Assembly (NCBI GenBank): GCA_903632075.3
Contig: CAHIKZ030005201.1
Coordinates: 2,960,001 to 3,024,000, forward strand
Length of the DNA stretch: 64,000 nucleotides
Origin: Acanthosepion pharaonis
Lineage: Eukaryota; Mollusca; Cephalopoda; Sepiida; Sepiidae
Direction: 5' to 3'
A program made the translations under genes and the position numbers. Positions 55,351 to 64,000 of the stretch are shown piece by piece. Under the pieces are notes generated by a model. The model was not told the origin of the DNA. It searched no databases and was given only the letters and a program-made list of their open reading frames with translations. Positions within the stretch are counted from its first letter, which is position 1, and each line of letters opens with the position of its first letter.

Positions 55351-55958
55351 CACCCTTGTGCAAATTAACTTAAACAAAACGAATAATTCCGTTATTATTT
55401 ACTTTTTTCGTATTTTTCCAATGAAACATGACCCAGTGCACATGTTAGTACTTAGCATGCCCGCCTTCATTTTTTAGAAGCTCTTTGATGCGATTTGACA
55501 TGGAATCCACTAACTTGGAGCAGTCGTTATTGATTTTGGGGTCACGGTACCAAACGTCTATAATGGCCGTCATGAGCTTCGCTTTCGTCGTACACTCCGC
55601 GATCTCTCTGTAAAGCTTGCCAGTGTGTTAATGCAGCGTTACAATTTTCGTACGCTTCCTTGGAGTGATATCTATCGCAAGCAATGGCCGTAGGATAACT
55701 AATCGACAGTCGGGACAATAGTCTAGGCTGGATAAAAATCTGATGCAATCACGGATGACGTAATATTTTTCTAGGCCAAACAAATTTCATCATGCACTCT
55801 GAAAATAGATTCATATTACTGCACACGCCTGCAAATGACCTAATCTGAGGAAAAAATAGAAATCGATTGCACCCTGTCACTCCAGTGGGTCTAAAACTGA
55901 CTGTATAGTGAAAGAAAGAAAACTAAAGCGGTCGTCTCAATTAATTTGTACAAGGGTG
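55351..55958 (-). mobile_element. Tc1-type DNA transposon, deletion derivative
   Basis: Inverted ends CACCCTTGTGCAAATTAA and TTAATTTGTACAAGGGTG, flanked by TA on both sides (55349-55350, 55959-55960). The complement of 55570-55455 encodes IIDVWYRDPKINNDCSKLV, then DSMSNRIKELLKNEGGHAKY, stop, which is the C-terminus of Tc1-type transposases (usually SMPxRIxxVIxxxGGxTKY). About 1 kb of coding sequence is missing, so it cannot encode transposase. Confidence 0.85.
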
Positions 55959-56138
55959 TATACCAAATAGTAATAAACATATCAGTGCCTAGTAGACATT
56001 AATATGAGTATGAATGTCACTTTAACCAGACAAATGCAAGTTAACCCACTGGTTAGCGTAATAGTTTTATGTCTGCATATATGAAGAGTAAACATATAAC
56101 TTTAAGCATCCATTTTGTTTTAATAGCTCAGTACTTAC

Positions 56139-56335
56139 CTGCGCTGGTCCAATGTGTCTACAAATTGATGTCTCTGGTGGGCAACCTCCATTGTTCACGC
56201 GACAAGGATTTATCTCCTCGCAATTATTACCAATTAAATCGTACCCGGTCGGGCAGATGCACGTGTATTTGCCGGTACCAGTGATTACGCAGCGGGCATT
56301 CTGTGAGCAGGGATTACTGGCACACGGATCAGCCA
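56139..56335 (-). CDS. Stabilin-like exon 3: one full EGF repeat and half of the next
   Basis: 197 bp, phases 1 and 0. Acceptor is tttcaatag, donor gtaagt. Residues 1-40 form a complete EGF repeat (DPCASNPC, then CVITGTGKYTCIC, PTGYDLIGNNC). Residues 43-66 start a second repeat (NPCRVNNGGC, then ICRHIGPAQ) that is completed by the next exon. The form NGGCPP...C before a GP dipeptide is typical of EGF repeats that precede FAS1 domains in stabilins. Confidence 0.9.
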
Positions 56336-56429
56336 CTATTGAAACAGAGGGAAAATGTATTGAAAATAGGGAATGAAGTTTAGTCTTAGTAACACTGTTC
56401 ATTAAAAAGAAAGAAAGAGTACTGTACTT

Positions 56430-57112
56430 TTATGTAATATCGGTCCTCCTATATGGCAGTGAATGCTGGACAATATCTCCACAGTTGAAGAAAAGACGAG
56501 GTTATTGGGCCTTCTACTTGAGATTTAAGATAACGGAACAACAAAGTATTAAGGCTCTTGGGCTCTATATTTGTCAGAGAAGCTGGACAGCTTACGGCCG
56601 CATCACTTTGAAATATTGGTTCCCGTTTGATCACCGAAGTTATGTAACGTCAACTCTGGTTAGTACGTAGATAAGTGATCACTTTGGAATAACAGTTGCT
56701 GTAAGATTGGATGTGTGGGTGGTGTAATGTTTAATGGCTAGGAATTTTTAATCGGAAAGCCGAATTCGAATTCCAGTTGGGTTCGTTATATTCACTTGCG
56801 TGCAAATACCCTTGGGACAGTTATGAATCCACCTCTTCCCCCCACATCTAAGGGTTAATTAGTAAGATTCATATCACTAGAATCATTATTATCTCAAAAA
56901 CTAAAATAAAATTGCATAAAAAATCTTGTGTATTTACAGAACGATGCTGAGAATACTATGGACAGAACATGTGAGCAATAAGGAAGTTTTAGAGAAAATG
57001 AAAACAAAAATGACACTTAAAGTTAACATCAGGAAGAGACAGTTAAAATTTTTAGGGCATATGATGAAGAAAGAGGGCTTGAAAAATTTGATACTCACAG
57101 GACAGATTGAAG

Positions 57113-57161
<49 letters not shown>

Positions 57162-57180
57162 CAAAACAAAACCTACCTAG
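56430..57180 (+). pseudogene. RTE-type LINE 3' module, copy 1 of 3, split by a SINE
   Basis: GNIGPPIWQ-type start with AVNAGQYLHS frame (plus: VLLYGSECWTISPQLKKRRG, 56440-56505). After the inserted DNA: RTMLRILWTEHVSNKEVLEK and VNIRKRQLKFLGHMMKKEGL (56938-57085), then NLILTGQIEG and a (GA)n run at 57116-57150 inside the former coding part. Confidence 0.72.
56655..56925 (+). mobile_element. 5S rRNA-tRNA composite SINE, 5' truncated, inside LINE
   Basis: 'tggttagtacgtagataagt', then 'gatcactttggaataacagt' and TGCTGTAAGATTGGATGTGT (5S-like 3' third), GGTGGTGTAATGTTTAATGG, B box CCGAATTCGAATTCC, tail 'aatcattattatctcaaaaa'. Confidence 0.75.
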
Positions 57181-57199
57181 CGAGTTTGTGTAAATTGGT

Positions 57200-57545
57200 G
57201 ATGAAGAAAGGTTTAGGAGAGATAACGAAAAGAAAAATGTGGTTCTACTGAAGGATGCTGAGAATACTATAGACTGGACACGTGAGAAACATTTGTGGAC
57301 ATAGGGAACATACTGGGAAAAGAGGACTTGAAAAATTTGATATTCACAGGGCAGTTTGAAGGCAAGAGGGACGGAGGAAAAACATATAACCTACTTAGCG
57401 AGATTCAATAAATAGATAGTGGAACAAGGTTTAGGAGAGGTAACAAACAAACAAAATTTATTAAGAGGCTCAAAAGACAGGAAATTGCGGAGAGCCATGA
57501 TCGCCAACGTCATGAAGGGACCCGGCAGATGGAAGAATAACATTG
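57200..57545 (+). pseudogene. RTE-type LINE 3' module, copy 2 of 3
   Basis: 'aaggatgctgagaatactat', then EDLKNLIFTGQFEGKRDGGK and, at 57420-57535, EQGLGEVTNKQNLLRGSKDR followed by KLRRAMIANVMKGPG, the C-terminal end of the protein. Confidence 0.72.
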
Positions 57546-57579
57546 TTTTTTTTTTAAAACAAAGAAAGCAAAAAACTAT

Positions 57580-58000
57580 ACTCTTATGTAATGTCGGACT
57601 TCCTATATGACAGTGAATACTGCACAATACCAAAACAGATTAAGAAAAAACTTGAGGCAACAGATATTTGATTCTCCAGAAGGATTCTGAGAATACGATG
57701 GACTGAACTAGTGAGCAACGACGAAATATTTAGAGAAAATGGTAACAAAAAGAACACTTATATATATGTAGCATCAAAAATAGACAGTTGACATTTATAG
57801 GGCAAACAATGAGGAAATCGGGCTTGGAGAATTTGGCACTCACAGAATATATTGAATGTAAGAGGGACAGAAGAAAGCAGCGTATAATGAATGGCCTTAT
57901 GTTAAATGGATGCGAGAACAGGGATTAGGAGATAGCAAACTTTATCAAGAGCTACAAAAGACAGGAAATTGCAGAGAGCCATGATTATCCTGTGATGAGT
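57580..58000 (+). pseudogene. RTE-type LINE 3' module, copy 3 of 3
   Basis: 'gtaatgtcggacttcctatatg' region, KNLRQQIFDSPEGF in a shifted frame, RRILRIRWTELVSND, FIGQTMRKSGLENLAL (57785-57840), and 'gacaggaaattgcagagagc' at the end. Confidence 0.7.
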
Positions 58001-59740
58001 AGCTTTAGAAATATTCTTTAATCAAAATCCATTGTGTCAAAATATAAATATGCCCCCTACAATCAATAATGGTTCATTGTTTTTATTTACAAGGGTTCTG
58101 ACGCCCAGAGCAGTTAATTCCTATCAGCTGTCACCAGACCATTTTGAAAATTAGGTGAGACTCCAAATTCTAAGAAATGCATCATGTTTCGTTAATAACA
58201 GTCAGCACAATAGAAATAATTATTACCTAAACAAAATCTTACACCCTAAAAATATTTTCTGTCTTTAAATAACCTGCAAAAGGTTGATAAGCCATAAAAA
58301 ACGAATGAATCTGTTAAGCGATATTGCAATCCTAATATGTTTATCGCAATGCTGGGATCAGCAAAGTATGTGTGGGCCTAATTTCCTCTCAGTCTATCCA
58401 ATGATTTTCATGACCGCACGCACGGTTTGAACACACATGCACAGTTATATATAGTCCTGTGTGAAGAAGGTTGCAATAAAGTGTTCTAAATGTGAACGGG
58501 TCATTATTTTTCACATGAAAGTATTTGCATCTGATTCTGTAACATCTTTTTTTATATCACTCACAAGGATTTCGATTTAATTCTTCAAATCAAGCCCTAC
58601 TGATGTCGCTAAACTACCGGCCAGTTATACACGCTGACCCTCAGCTGAACAGAAGTGACAGAGGTTAATGTCACAGTAGTTATAAAAATAGTTTTCATTC
58701 AACTGTCCAATACACACAAAGTGTCTTCCCTGATAATATGTTCGCATAATGTACCTGGTTTCAATTCCAGCCTTAATAGTAAGTCTTGATTGGTTCAATA
58801 TGGTTAAATTGGCAGCTGATCTAATAAAATGACCTACTTTCAGTTGTTAATTGTAGCAAGGAATATATTGTTAATTTCAACACGTCCAAAGCAGTTCTCT
58901 ATTTATCGGCTGAGAGATCTCTTTCTGCATTCCATGAGCATGGCTGATACTAACCTCCAGGCGAGTGACTCATTGCACTTTCTCGGACCATGAAAGTTGG
59001 CATGAAAGTGGAAACCAGTTGCTAGGTCTGTTGCTAAGAAAGTTGGTTCTGATCATTTAAATCTACTTGTCAGAGTCAAAATAAGAAATACCAAAAATAT
59101 GGATAAATTCAATCTTAATAATAACAGACAATTACTTCAGGTGGTGTATAAGGTACAAAAACGAGTCTGTTACAAAAGTGAGTCGAGATAATCACAGCTT
59201 ACAAGAAGTCAAAACACGTATTCACGAAGAAACCTGAATATGTGTCCGTTAAGGATCACTATTACCAAGGAAACAGCTTCAGAATACTGGATAATGTAAG
59301 CATTAAGGTGATGCGTACAATGACATATTGTTGTTTTCCCTTTACATTTTGTTGGAGGAGGAGCGTCACTGCCAACGGAAAGGAGATGCCACCTTTAAAA
59401 ATGAAACACTGCAACCTTTAGCAGAAATAGACGGTTTCTTATACCAAGTCACTTTAAATGTAACTGAAAAATATTATGATTATTGAATCTAATGTTTATT
59501 TGATGGCGTGACAAGGAGGAAATGATAGAATATTCTGAGGAAATTTCTGGAGTTCTAAAAAACCGAAAATAAAATTAATGCCTCCATTCTTCTGGTTTTG
59601 AAATCACTTTCTTTTATTCACCGTTTCTTAGCAAAATTAAAACAGAAAGTACTCAAATCTATTCTCTCATTTCAAGCAGTCAACTTTTAACAATCTCGCT
59701 CAGTCCTGTTTTACGAGATTCTTTTACTCATTCTCTTTAT
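58001..59740. other. Intron DNA, nothing recognised
   Basis: Moderately GC-balanced, no motif-bearing frame. 58080-58110 ('caagggttctgacgcccaga') resembles the left end of the candidate element at 25776. Confidence 0.4.
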
Positions 59741-59749
59741 TTGTAATTT

Positions 59750-60370
59750 AATAGTTTCGCTCCAAGCAAGTTGATAATGCCACTGGGACAAATGGGATTA
59801 CTGGAAGTGAAAGAGTATGAGAAGACTTTAATGGGGAGAAATGGGGAAAAGAACGATCAATGAACAGGATTCAGAAAGACAGGTGATAAACACTGATGTT
59901 GCGTTTAAATCTTTGAAGATTGTAGGTGGGAGGGAAGCAAGAAATCGGAAGAGCGTTCCGTAGGCGAGAAGAAACTATTAGAATAGAACTGACGGTTGCA
60001 TCTAGCTAGTTCAACAGTAAAACATTGAATCCTAGTTGCCAATCTAGTATAACGCTTAAATTCATGCAGTCGAGGTGCCAAGGAGGACAGCTTATCAGAA
60101 CAATTGCAATTTGTAGAAAGGACAGAACGAAGTTACTTCATATCGGTGAGAAAGTGACGGAAGTCGAGATGCCAGGTCAGGATCATTACAGAACCAGAAT
60201 CTTTTCAACAATCTCGAGATATATTGTCAGAGCTCCAGACCAGATATGGCAACAGTATCCAATGCACGTGCCAATGGTAGATTTATGAATGTGCAAGATG
60301 TATTCTGACGAGAAATATTGTCTGGCACGATCCAGTGAACCAATTTTTCGAGTAGTAGACCTAGTAATTG
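59750..60370 (-). pseudogene. Jockey/CR1-type LINE 3' end
   Basis: The complement starts with the family 3' end (TATCAACTTGCTTGGAGCGA-like) and runs through the QYPMHVPMVDL/PCIGYCCHIWSGALTIYLE segment near 60215-60285. It ends about 130 bp from exon 2 donor. Confidence 0.72.
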
Positions 60371-60501
60371 GTCCAAATTACCCTACCACTTTTCTTTTTT
60401 TTTTTTTTTAATTTTAATCACGTGAAAATTTCATCGTGTTGTTACTGGGCAGTAAACTGAGCATTTTCAGACAATTTCAGGAACTCGTGCAGTTTTCATA
60501 C

Positions 60502-60618
60502 CTTTACATATACCGTCATCGTCGCGTACAAATTTCCAGGGACACAGGCACACAATTTTCCCATCTTCCCCTTCAGCGCAGATGTCACTACATGGACTAA
60601 GCTTGCATTGAAGAATTT
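60502..60618 (-). CDS. Stabilin-like exon 2: EGF-like repeat
   Basis: 117 bp, phases 1 and 1. Acceptor is cccttgcag, donor is gtatga. It encodes one six-cysteine EGF-like repeat beginning EILQCKLSPCSDIC, with an acidic loop and CLCPWKF before the last cysteine. Being a symmetrical 1-1 exon, it can be added or lost without breaking the frame, as is usual for EGF modules. It joins the previous exon through a split glutamate codon. Confidence 0.87.
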
Positions 60619-61121
60619 CTGCAAGGGAATAACAAAGAAATTGATGTTTCCACAATAAAAGGTTTAAAATGTATCAATGCCAAAGGGAAGTAATTTGTTA
60701 TTAAAGTTCTACATCAAAATTATCTACTGAAGAAACGCCTGGGTTTGTTGAAGACAGGAAGGATTTTTTACTGCTTTCGGTGCAAAATAATTGGTACATT
60801 TATGCACGAAATATGCGAGTAAATGTAACAAATATTATGGGAGAGATATCATCAATAGTACTACCTATATTCCATAAGAGCTTTTATATTTGTTATATGA
60901 AATATGCATGCAGATGTTACAACTGCTATGGGACAGAGGTCATATAAATTACTACATCTGTCCCGTAAGAATTGTTACATGAATTATACGAATTTAAATA
61001 TTATTAAACAGAGTTATTATTATTTTTCGTAGTTACGGAAGACATTAGTTGACTTCATTGGGAACATTTTCCCTTTTCATAAGGAAAATGACTGAAGCTG
61101 AATTAAATAAATAAAATTGTT

Positions 61122-61572
61122 AAAATAATTCATAAAATAATTCATAAAATAATTCATAAAATTATTCATAAAATAATTCATAAAATAATTCATAAAATAA
61201 TTCATAAAATTATTCATAAAATAATTCATAAAATTATTCATAAAATTATTCATAAAATAATTCATAAAATTATTCATAAAATTATTCATAAAATAATTCA
61301 TAAAATAATTAATAAAATTATTCATAAAATTATTCATAAAATTATTCATAAAATTATTCATAAAATAATTCATAAAATTATTCATAAAATAATTCATAAA
61401 ATAATTCATAAAATTATTCATAAGATAATTCATAAAATTATTCATAAAATAATTAATAAAATTATTCATAAAATAATTCATAAAATAATTCATAAAATTA
61501 TTCATAAAATAATTCATAAAATTATTCATAAAATAATTCATAAAATTATTCATAAAATAATTCATAAAATAA
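61122..61572. repeat. 12-bp minisatellite, about 37 units, two alternating variants
   Basis: Uninterrupted 12-bp period. The unit is AAAATAATTCAT or AAAATTATTCAT, differing by one A/T, with two or three units carrying aattaat or a G. The mixed order of the two variants gives a binary-like pattern. On the minus strand the array reads as a 167-codon frame of MNNF/MNYF, which is a by-product of the 12-bp period. Confidence 0.97.
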
Positions 61573-61691
61573 TACTTCAACTCAGAACTTCAGATTGAGA
61601 CTGAAAACCACATTTATTGAAACTTTATTGAAAATTTATCAAAATAAGACATATTTTCGAATAATTGCTGGGATAATTGTTTTTCTTCATT

Positions 61692-62525
61692 ATATAGATC
61701 AGACATCACCAAACATACAAACAAGGCCAGATAACTAAGAGAATGACGAGCGCGGGCCGGTTAACCATTTTGTTTAATACAATACACTGAATGCACAAAA
61801 ATAACGACAACAAACATTTATTTACTAAAAAGTTATCAAAGAAGTCGAGATTAGCAATAAAATTGTTATATCACATCCAGTGCGCACATATCCGAATATC
61901 AAATCTAAGCAGCACAAAAGGTTAATGTGATTTGTAAGATTTTACCTGGTTTTTATTTTTTAAGATGTAATCAACATTTGATTTGGAATTGCTGCATCCA
62001 ACCAAGAGAATTGCTTTCAAATGTTCATCAGTCAACCTCGTTACATGCGCTGACTTTATATATTTCAGATTTTATAATAAGTTCAGGTAAAATATATGAC
62101 ATAATTCGCTGAGGTCTGTTCTTTTTATATACGGCATTTTTCAAACCGGTTTAAATGCAAGTTTAGATGCAAGTTAGAACATGATCGCTGCAGTAGGCTC
62201 GTAATCGCTTTTCTTAGAAACTTCATTGCAGGTACTTACACAAAACGCGCTTGGATATCAAAACTTAACGAATTTTTTATTTCACAGATTTTCCTAAAAC
62301 TTACTGTCAGATGCAAAAATCTGATTGGCCAAATTTTGGCATTTTTACTTTTTAATTTATTTTAATTTTTTCTACATAGTAGCTTTGACTACAACCTTTT
62401 GATAATTCCATATAAATAATTATATTTCAGCTCATTTGTGGCATAGTGCGGCGAAGGGGAGGATGAACTGACATCGCGGGCTGATCCATCCCGCGGGCCG
62501 TAGTTTGGTGACCCCTGATAAAGAC
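61692..62525. mobile_element. hAT-type non-autonomous element
   Basis: Left end CAGACATCACCAAAC at 61700. Right end GTTTGGTGACCCCTG ends at 62517, and inside it GCGGGCTGATCC and CCGCGGGCCGTAG give the CG-rich subterminal block typical of a hAT family with ends CAGGGGTCACCAAACTACGG. Flanks atatagat and ataaagac match at 6 of 8 positions. No transposase frame. The left end is more decayed. Confidence 0.7.
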
Positions 62526-62609
62526 AATGAAATTCCATATATTTTATCTTTGGTTATCGGCTCAAAGCAAAGCAATAGTCGTAACAATCCAAGCATGCGT
62601 TTGACTTAC

Positions 62610-62705
62610 CTTCACTGCATGTTGAACCTTTATAGCCAGAATTACAGAAACATTTTCCGGTACCCTGAATTCCACTGTCACACAGACCATTGACGCACAA
62701 GCAGT
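62610..62705 (-). CDS. Stabilin-like exon 1 of 16 in window: EGF/laminin-like repeat
   Basis: 96 bp, intron phases 1 and 1. Acceptor is ttgcag at 62706-62711, donor gtaagt just below 62610. It encodes one compact EGF repeat with the pattern C-x-C-x4-C-x8-C-x-C-x8-C and the typical stretch CFCNSGYKGSTC. It is the most upstream exon visible; the preceding 1.29 kb up to the window edge shows no further exon. A hAT-type element ends 92 bp downstream of its donor side. Confidence 0.85.
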
Positions 62706-62989
62706 CTGCAATTTTTTAAAAGTGATTATTAAAACGTTTTTATTTACAAAATTGATTAGAAAAAATAATTCACAATTAATTAATATCGTTACTCTTATAA
62801 TTATTTGCTGTTTTCTTAGTTAACTTCTATATTTCTTTTCTTTTTTTCTCATTGTTATCATTATCATCATTATTTCCTGAGATTTCTGTTATATAATTAT
62901 TTCCTTCCGGGTCACAACCAGAGACCTAAGGTACCATGACATTTTCACTGAATATTTTTGTTAACAAAAAAGAAAAGGCAACCTAAGAT
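62706..62989. other. Intron upstream of the first visible exon
   Basis: AT-rich, ATC/ATT-rich short runs. No exon seen. Confidence 0.45.
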
Positions 62990-63440
62990 CACACACAATT
63001 TACATGGCTAAAGGGGTGAGCTGTACTTGTGAGTACAATTTTTTGTATTTCTTCAAAGCATAGGCTACCAGGAATCCTTTCAATGAGTCTATCGAAACAT
63101 TTTCCAATGAATCCAAGTGTTACAACTACAACTGGAATTATTGTCCTCATGTACCACATTTTTATCAGAACATTTTTTAAGATTTCCATTTCAATATCCT
63201 TGTATTTTGACAGTTTTTTTTTTTAAGATCTTCAAAGATACATTACAGTCTGCAGGAATTGCCATATTAATAAGAAGGCACATTCTGTTTTTGTGGTCTT
63301 TGATCATAATGTCTGGACGATTAGCTTTGATTGATCTGTCTGTGTGTAAAATTGTTATATGTCCTATAAATGTAACCCGGTCTGGGTGGTGTTCATACCA
63401 GTTTCTTGCAGTTTCCTTTCCGTAAATGTTGCACATTTCT
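62990..63440 (-). pseudogene. R2-like LINE endonuclease and C-terminus
   Basis: The complement encodes NWYEHHPDRVTFIGHITILH, then DRSIKANRPDIMIKDHKNRM and CLLINMAIPADCNVSLKIL (63436-63191), which carry the PD...D endonuclease site (the later D is N here). Then IPVVVVTLGFIGKCFDRLIE and FEEIQKIVLTSTAH (63120-63010). Fewer defects than the copy at 44826. Confidence 0.78.
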
Positions 63441-63456
63441 GCAGATTATTATTGTT

Positions 63457-63487
<31 letters not shown>

Positions 63488-63565
63488 TTATTATTATTAT
63501 TATCCATCTTCCCTGTCTTCTTGGCTATTTTCATCTTCTCTTTCTACATACTTTTTTATCAACAC

Positions 63566-63596
<31 letters not shown>

Positions 63597-63780
63597 TCCC
63601 ATTTTCTCTGTCTTCTTGGTCATCTTCGTTTACTTCTTCTACGTCTTCTTTTTCTTCTATTGTTATTATTATTATTATTATTATTATTGGCCATATCCTT
63701 CGTCTTCTTGGCTACCATCGTTTTCTCCTTCTGCATTTCCTTTTTCTTGTTACTGTTACTACTATTATTATTAATATTCA
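63441..63780. repeat. (TTA)n arrays in a pyrimidine-rich higher-order repeat
   Basis: TTA runs at 63446-63502, 63567-63597 and 63664-63690 alternate with three related spacers ('ttcttggctattttcatctt', 'ttcttggtcatcttcgttta', 'ttcttggctaccatcgtttt'), so the whole array-plus-spacer unit (about 110 bp) was amplified. Confidence 0.88.
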
Positions 63781-64000
63781 AAAATTATCCGCACTTTCAT
63801 TATAACATATCTTTAGGTTTGTAACACGACCTTCTGTTCATTCATGGTTGGCTCTATTGTGGTCATGTGATCTACGTTTGAGATTGATCGCTTCAGTTTT
63901 CTTGCTGCCGTTACAGTGTAAACATGACCTCTCCTCTGGCAGTATGTACCAAGGAGGATCTGAATCTGGAGAGAACATGCTACCTCATTGATTATAACTC

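Larger units (their letters stand above)
5844..62705 (-). other. Stabilin-like scavenger receptor gene, internal part (16 exons)
   Basis: Sixteen minus-strand exons join in one open frame of 1760 coding bases. The encoded order is EGF-like repeats, FAS1, FAS1, then a cysteine-rich EGF/laminin-like stretch with the motif CCPGFYGPECAPCPG. This alternation of FAS1 domains with EGF clusters, and that cysteine motif just after a FAS1 domain, is the known layout of stabilins (animal type I membrane receptors that take up hyaluronan and other polyanions and mediate cell adhesion). Every intron has GT-AG ends and every phase matches. Introns run from about 1.9 to 6.1 kb and are full of transposon debris. 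The signal peptide, Link domain and membrane segment are not in the window. Another FAS1/EGF protein is possible, but stabilin is the best match I know. Whether the molluscan gene corresponds to STAB1 or STAB2 cannot be said. Confidence 0.88.

Noticed and set aside
61077..61580. 167-codon minus-strand frame of repeated MNNF/MNYF
   Set aside because: It is a by-product of the 12-bp minisatellite; a multiple-of-three period keeps any stop-free frame open.
63359..63824. Frames of 122-148 codons rich in L, Y, I and F
   Set aside because: Translations of the (TTA)n arrays on the plus strand; no complexity outside the repeat.

Overview
The window is eukaryotic, AT-rich and dominated by repeats. 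It has no operons and no intact intergenic genes. It carries (TA)n, (CA)n, (GATA)n and (TTA)n microsatellites, tRNA- and 5S-rRNA-derived SINEs, several non-LTR retrotransposon families, a Penelope-like element, and hAT, Tc1 and mariner remnants. This mix, together with multi-kilobase introns, suggests a large animal genome. A mollusc, most likely a cephalopod such as an octopus, fits best; that is inference from repeat style, not proof.

One protein-coding gene is recognisable, on the minus strand. It is an internal part of a stabilin-like scavenger receptor. Sixteen exons between 62705 and 5844 each have an AG acceptor and a GT donor, keep one reading frame across all 15 junctions, and add up to 1760 coding bases (about 586 residues). 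In protein order they give a run of EGF-like repeats (exons at 62610-62705, 60502-60618, 56139-56335, 52167-52300, 49281-49344), a first fasciclin (FAS1) domain (44463-44627, 40611-40751, 35356-35502), a second FAS1 domain (33015-33074, 29424-29531, 27439-27489, 23601-23681, 18571-18726), and a cysteine-rich, EGF/laminin-like stretch (16424-16483, 12080-12175, 5844-5930). The N-terminus lies beyond base 64000. The C-terminus (further FAS1/EGF units, probably a Link domain and a membrane segment) lies beyond base 1. Exons are only about 3% of the gene span.

The introns are filled as follows. 1-5843: 5S-SINE end, LINE scraps, a hAT-type element with target-site duplication, a 34-bp repeat array with CRE-like sites, and a Penelope-like endonuclease remnant ending in a near-perfect 67-bp palindrome. 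5931-16423: RTE-type and Jockey-type LINE pieces, a foldback element and a 266-bp tandem duplication. 16484-23600: mariner remnant and its local duplication, GATA arrays, a decamer minisatellite, and RTE-type LINEs split by SINEs and a 93-bp MITE. 23682-35355: LINE tails, (TA)n arrays, half a foldback element, a 5S-tRNA composite SINE, and long featureless AT-rich DNA. 35503-44462: a 1.45-kb inverted repeat, a second inverted repeat bearing Penelope-type ends, and Jockey-type LINE copies including an endonuclease/RT part. 44628-52166: R2-like LINE copies, a degenerate tandem array, SINEs. 52301-64000: microsatellites, a Tc1-type remnant, three tandem LINE 3' ends, a 450-bp 12-mer minisatellite, a second hAT-type element, and an R2-like LINE end.

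No rRNA or tRNA gene, CRISPR array, promoter or polyadenylation site could be supported. All transposon reading frames seen are broken, so the working content appears to be the receptor gene alone.
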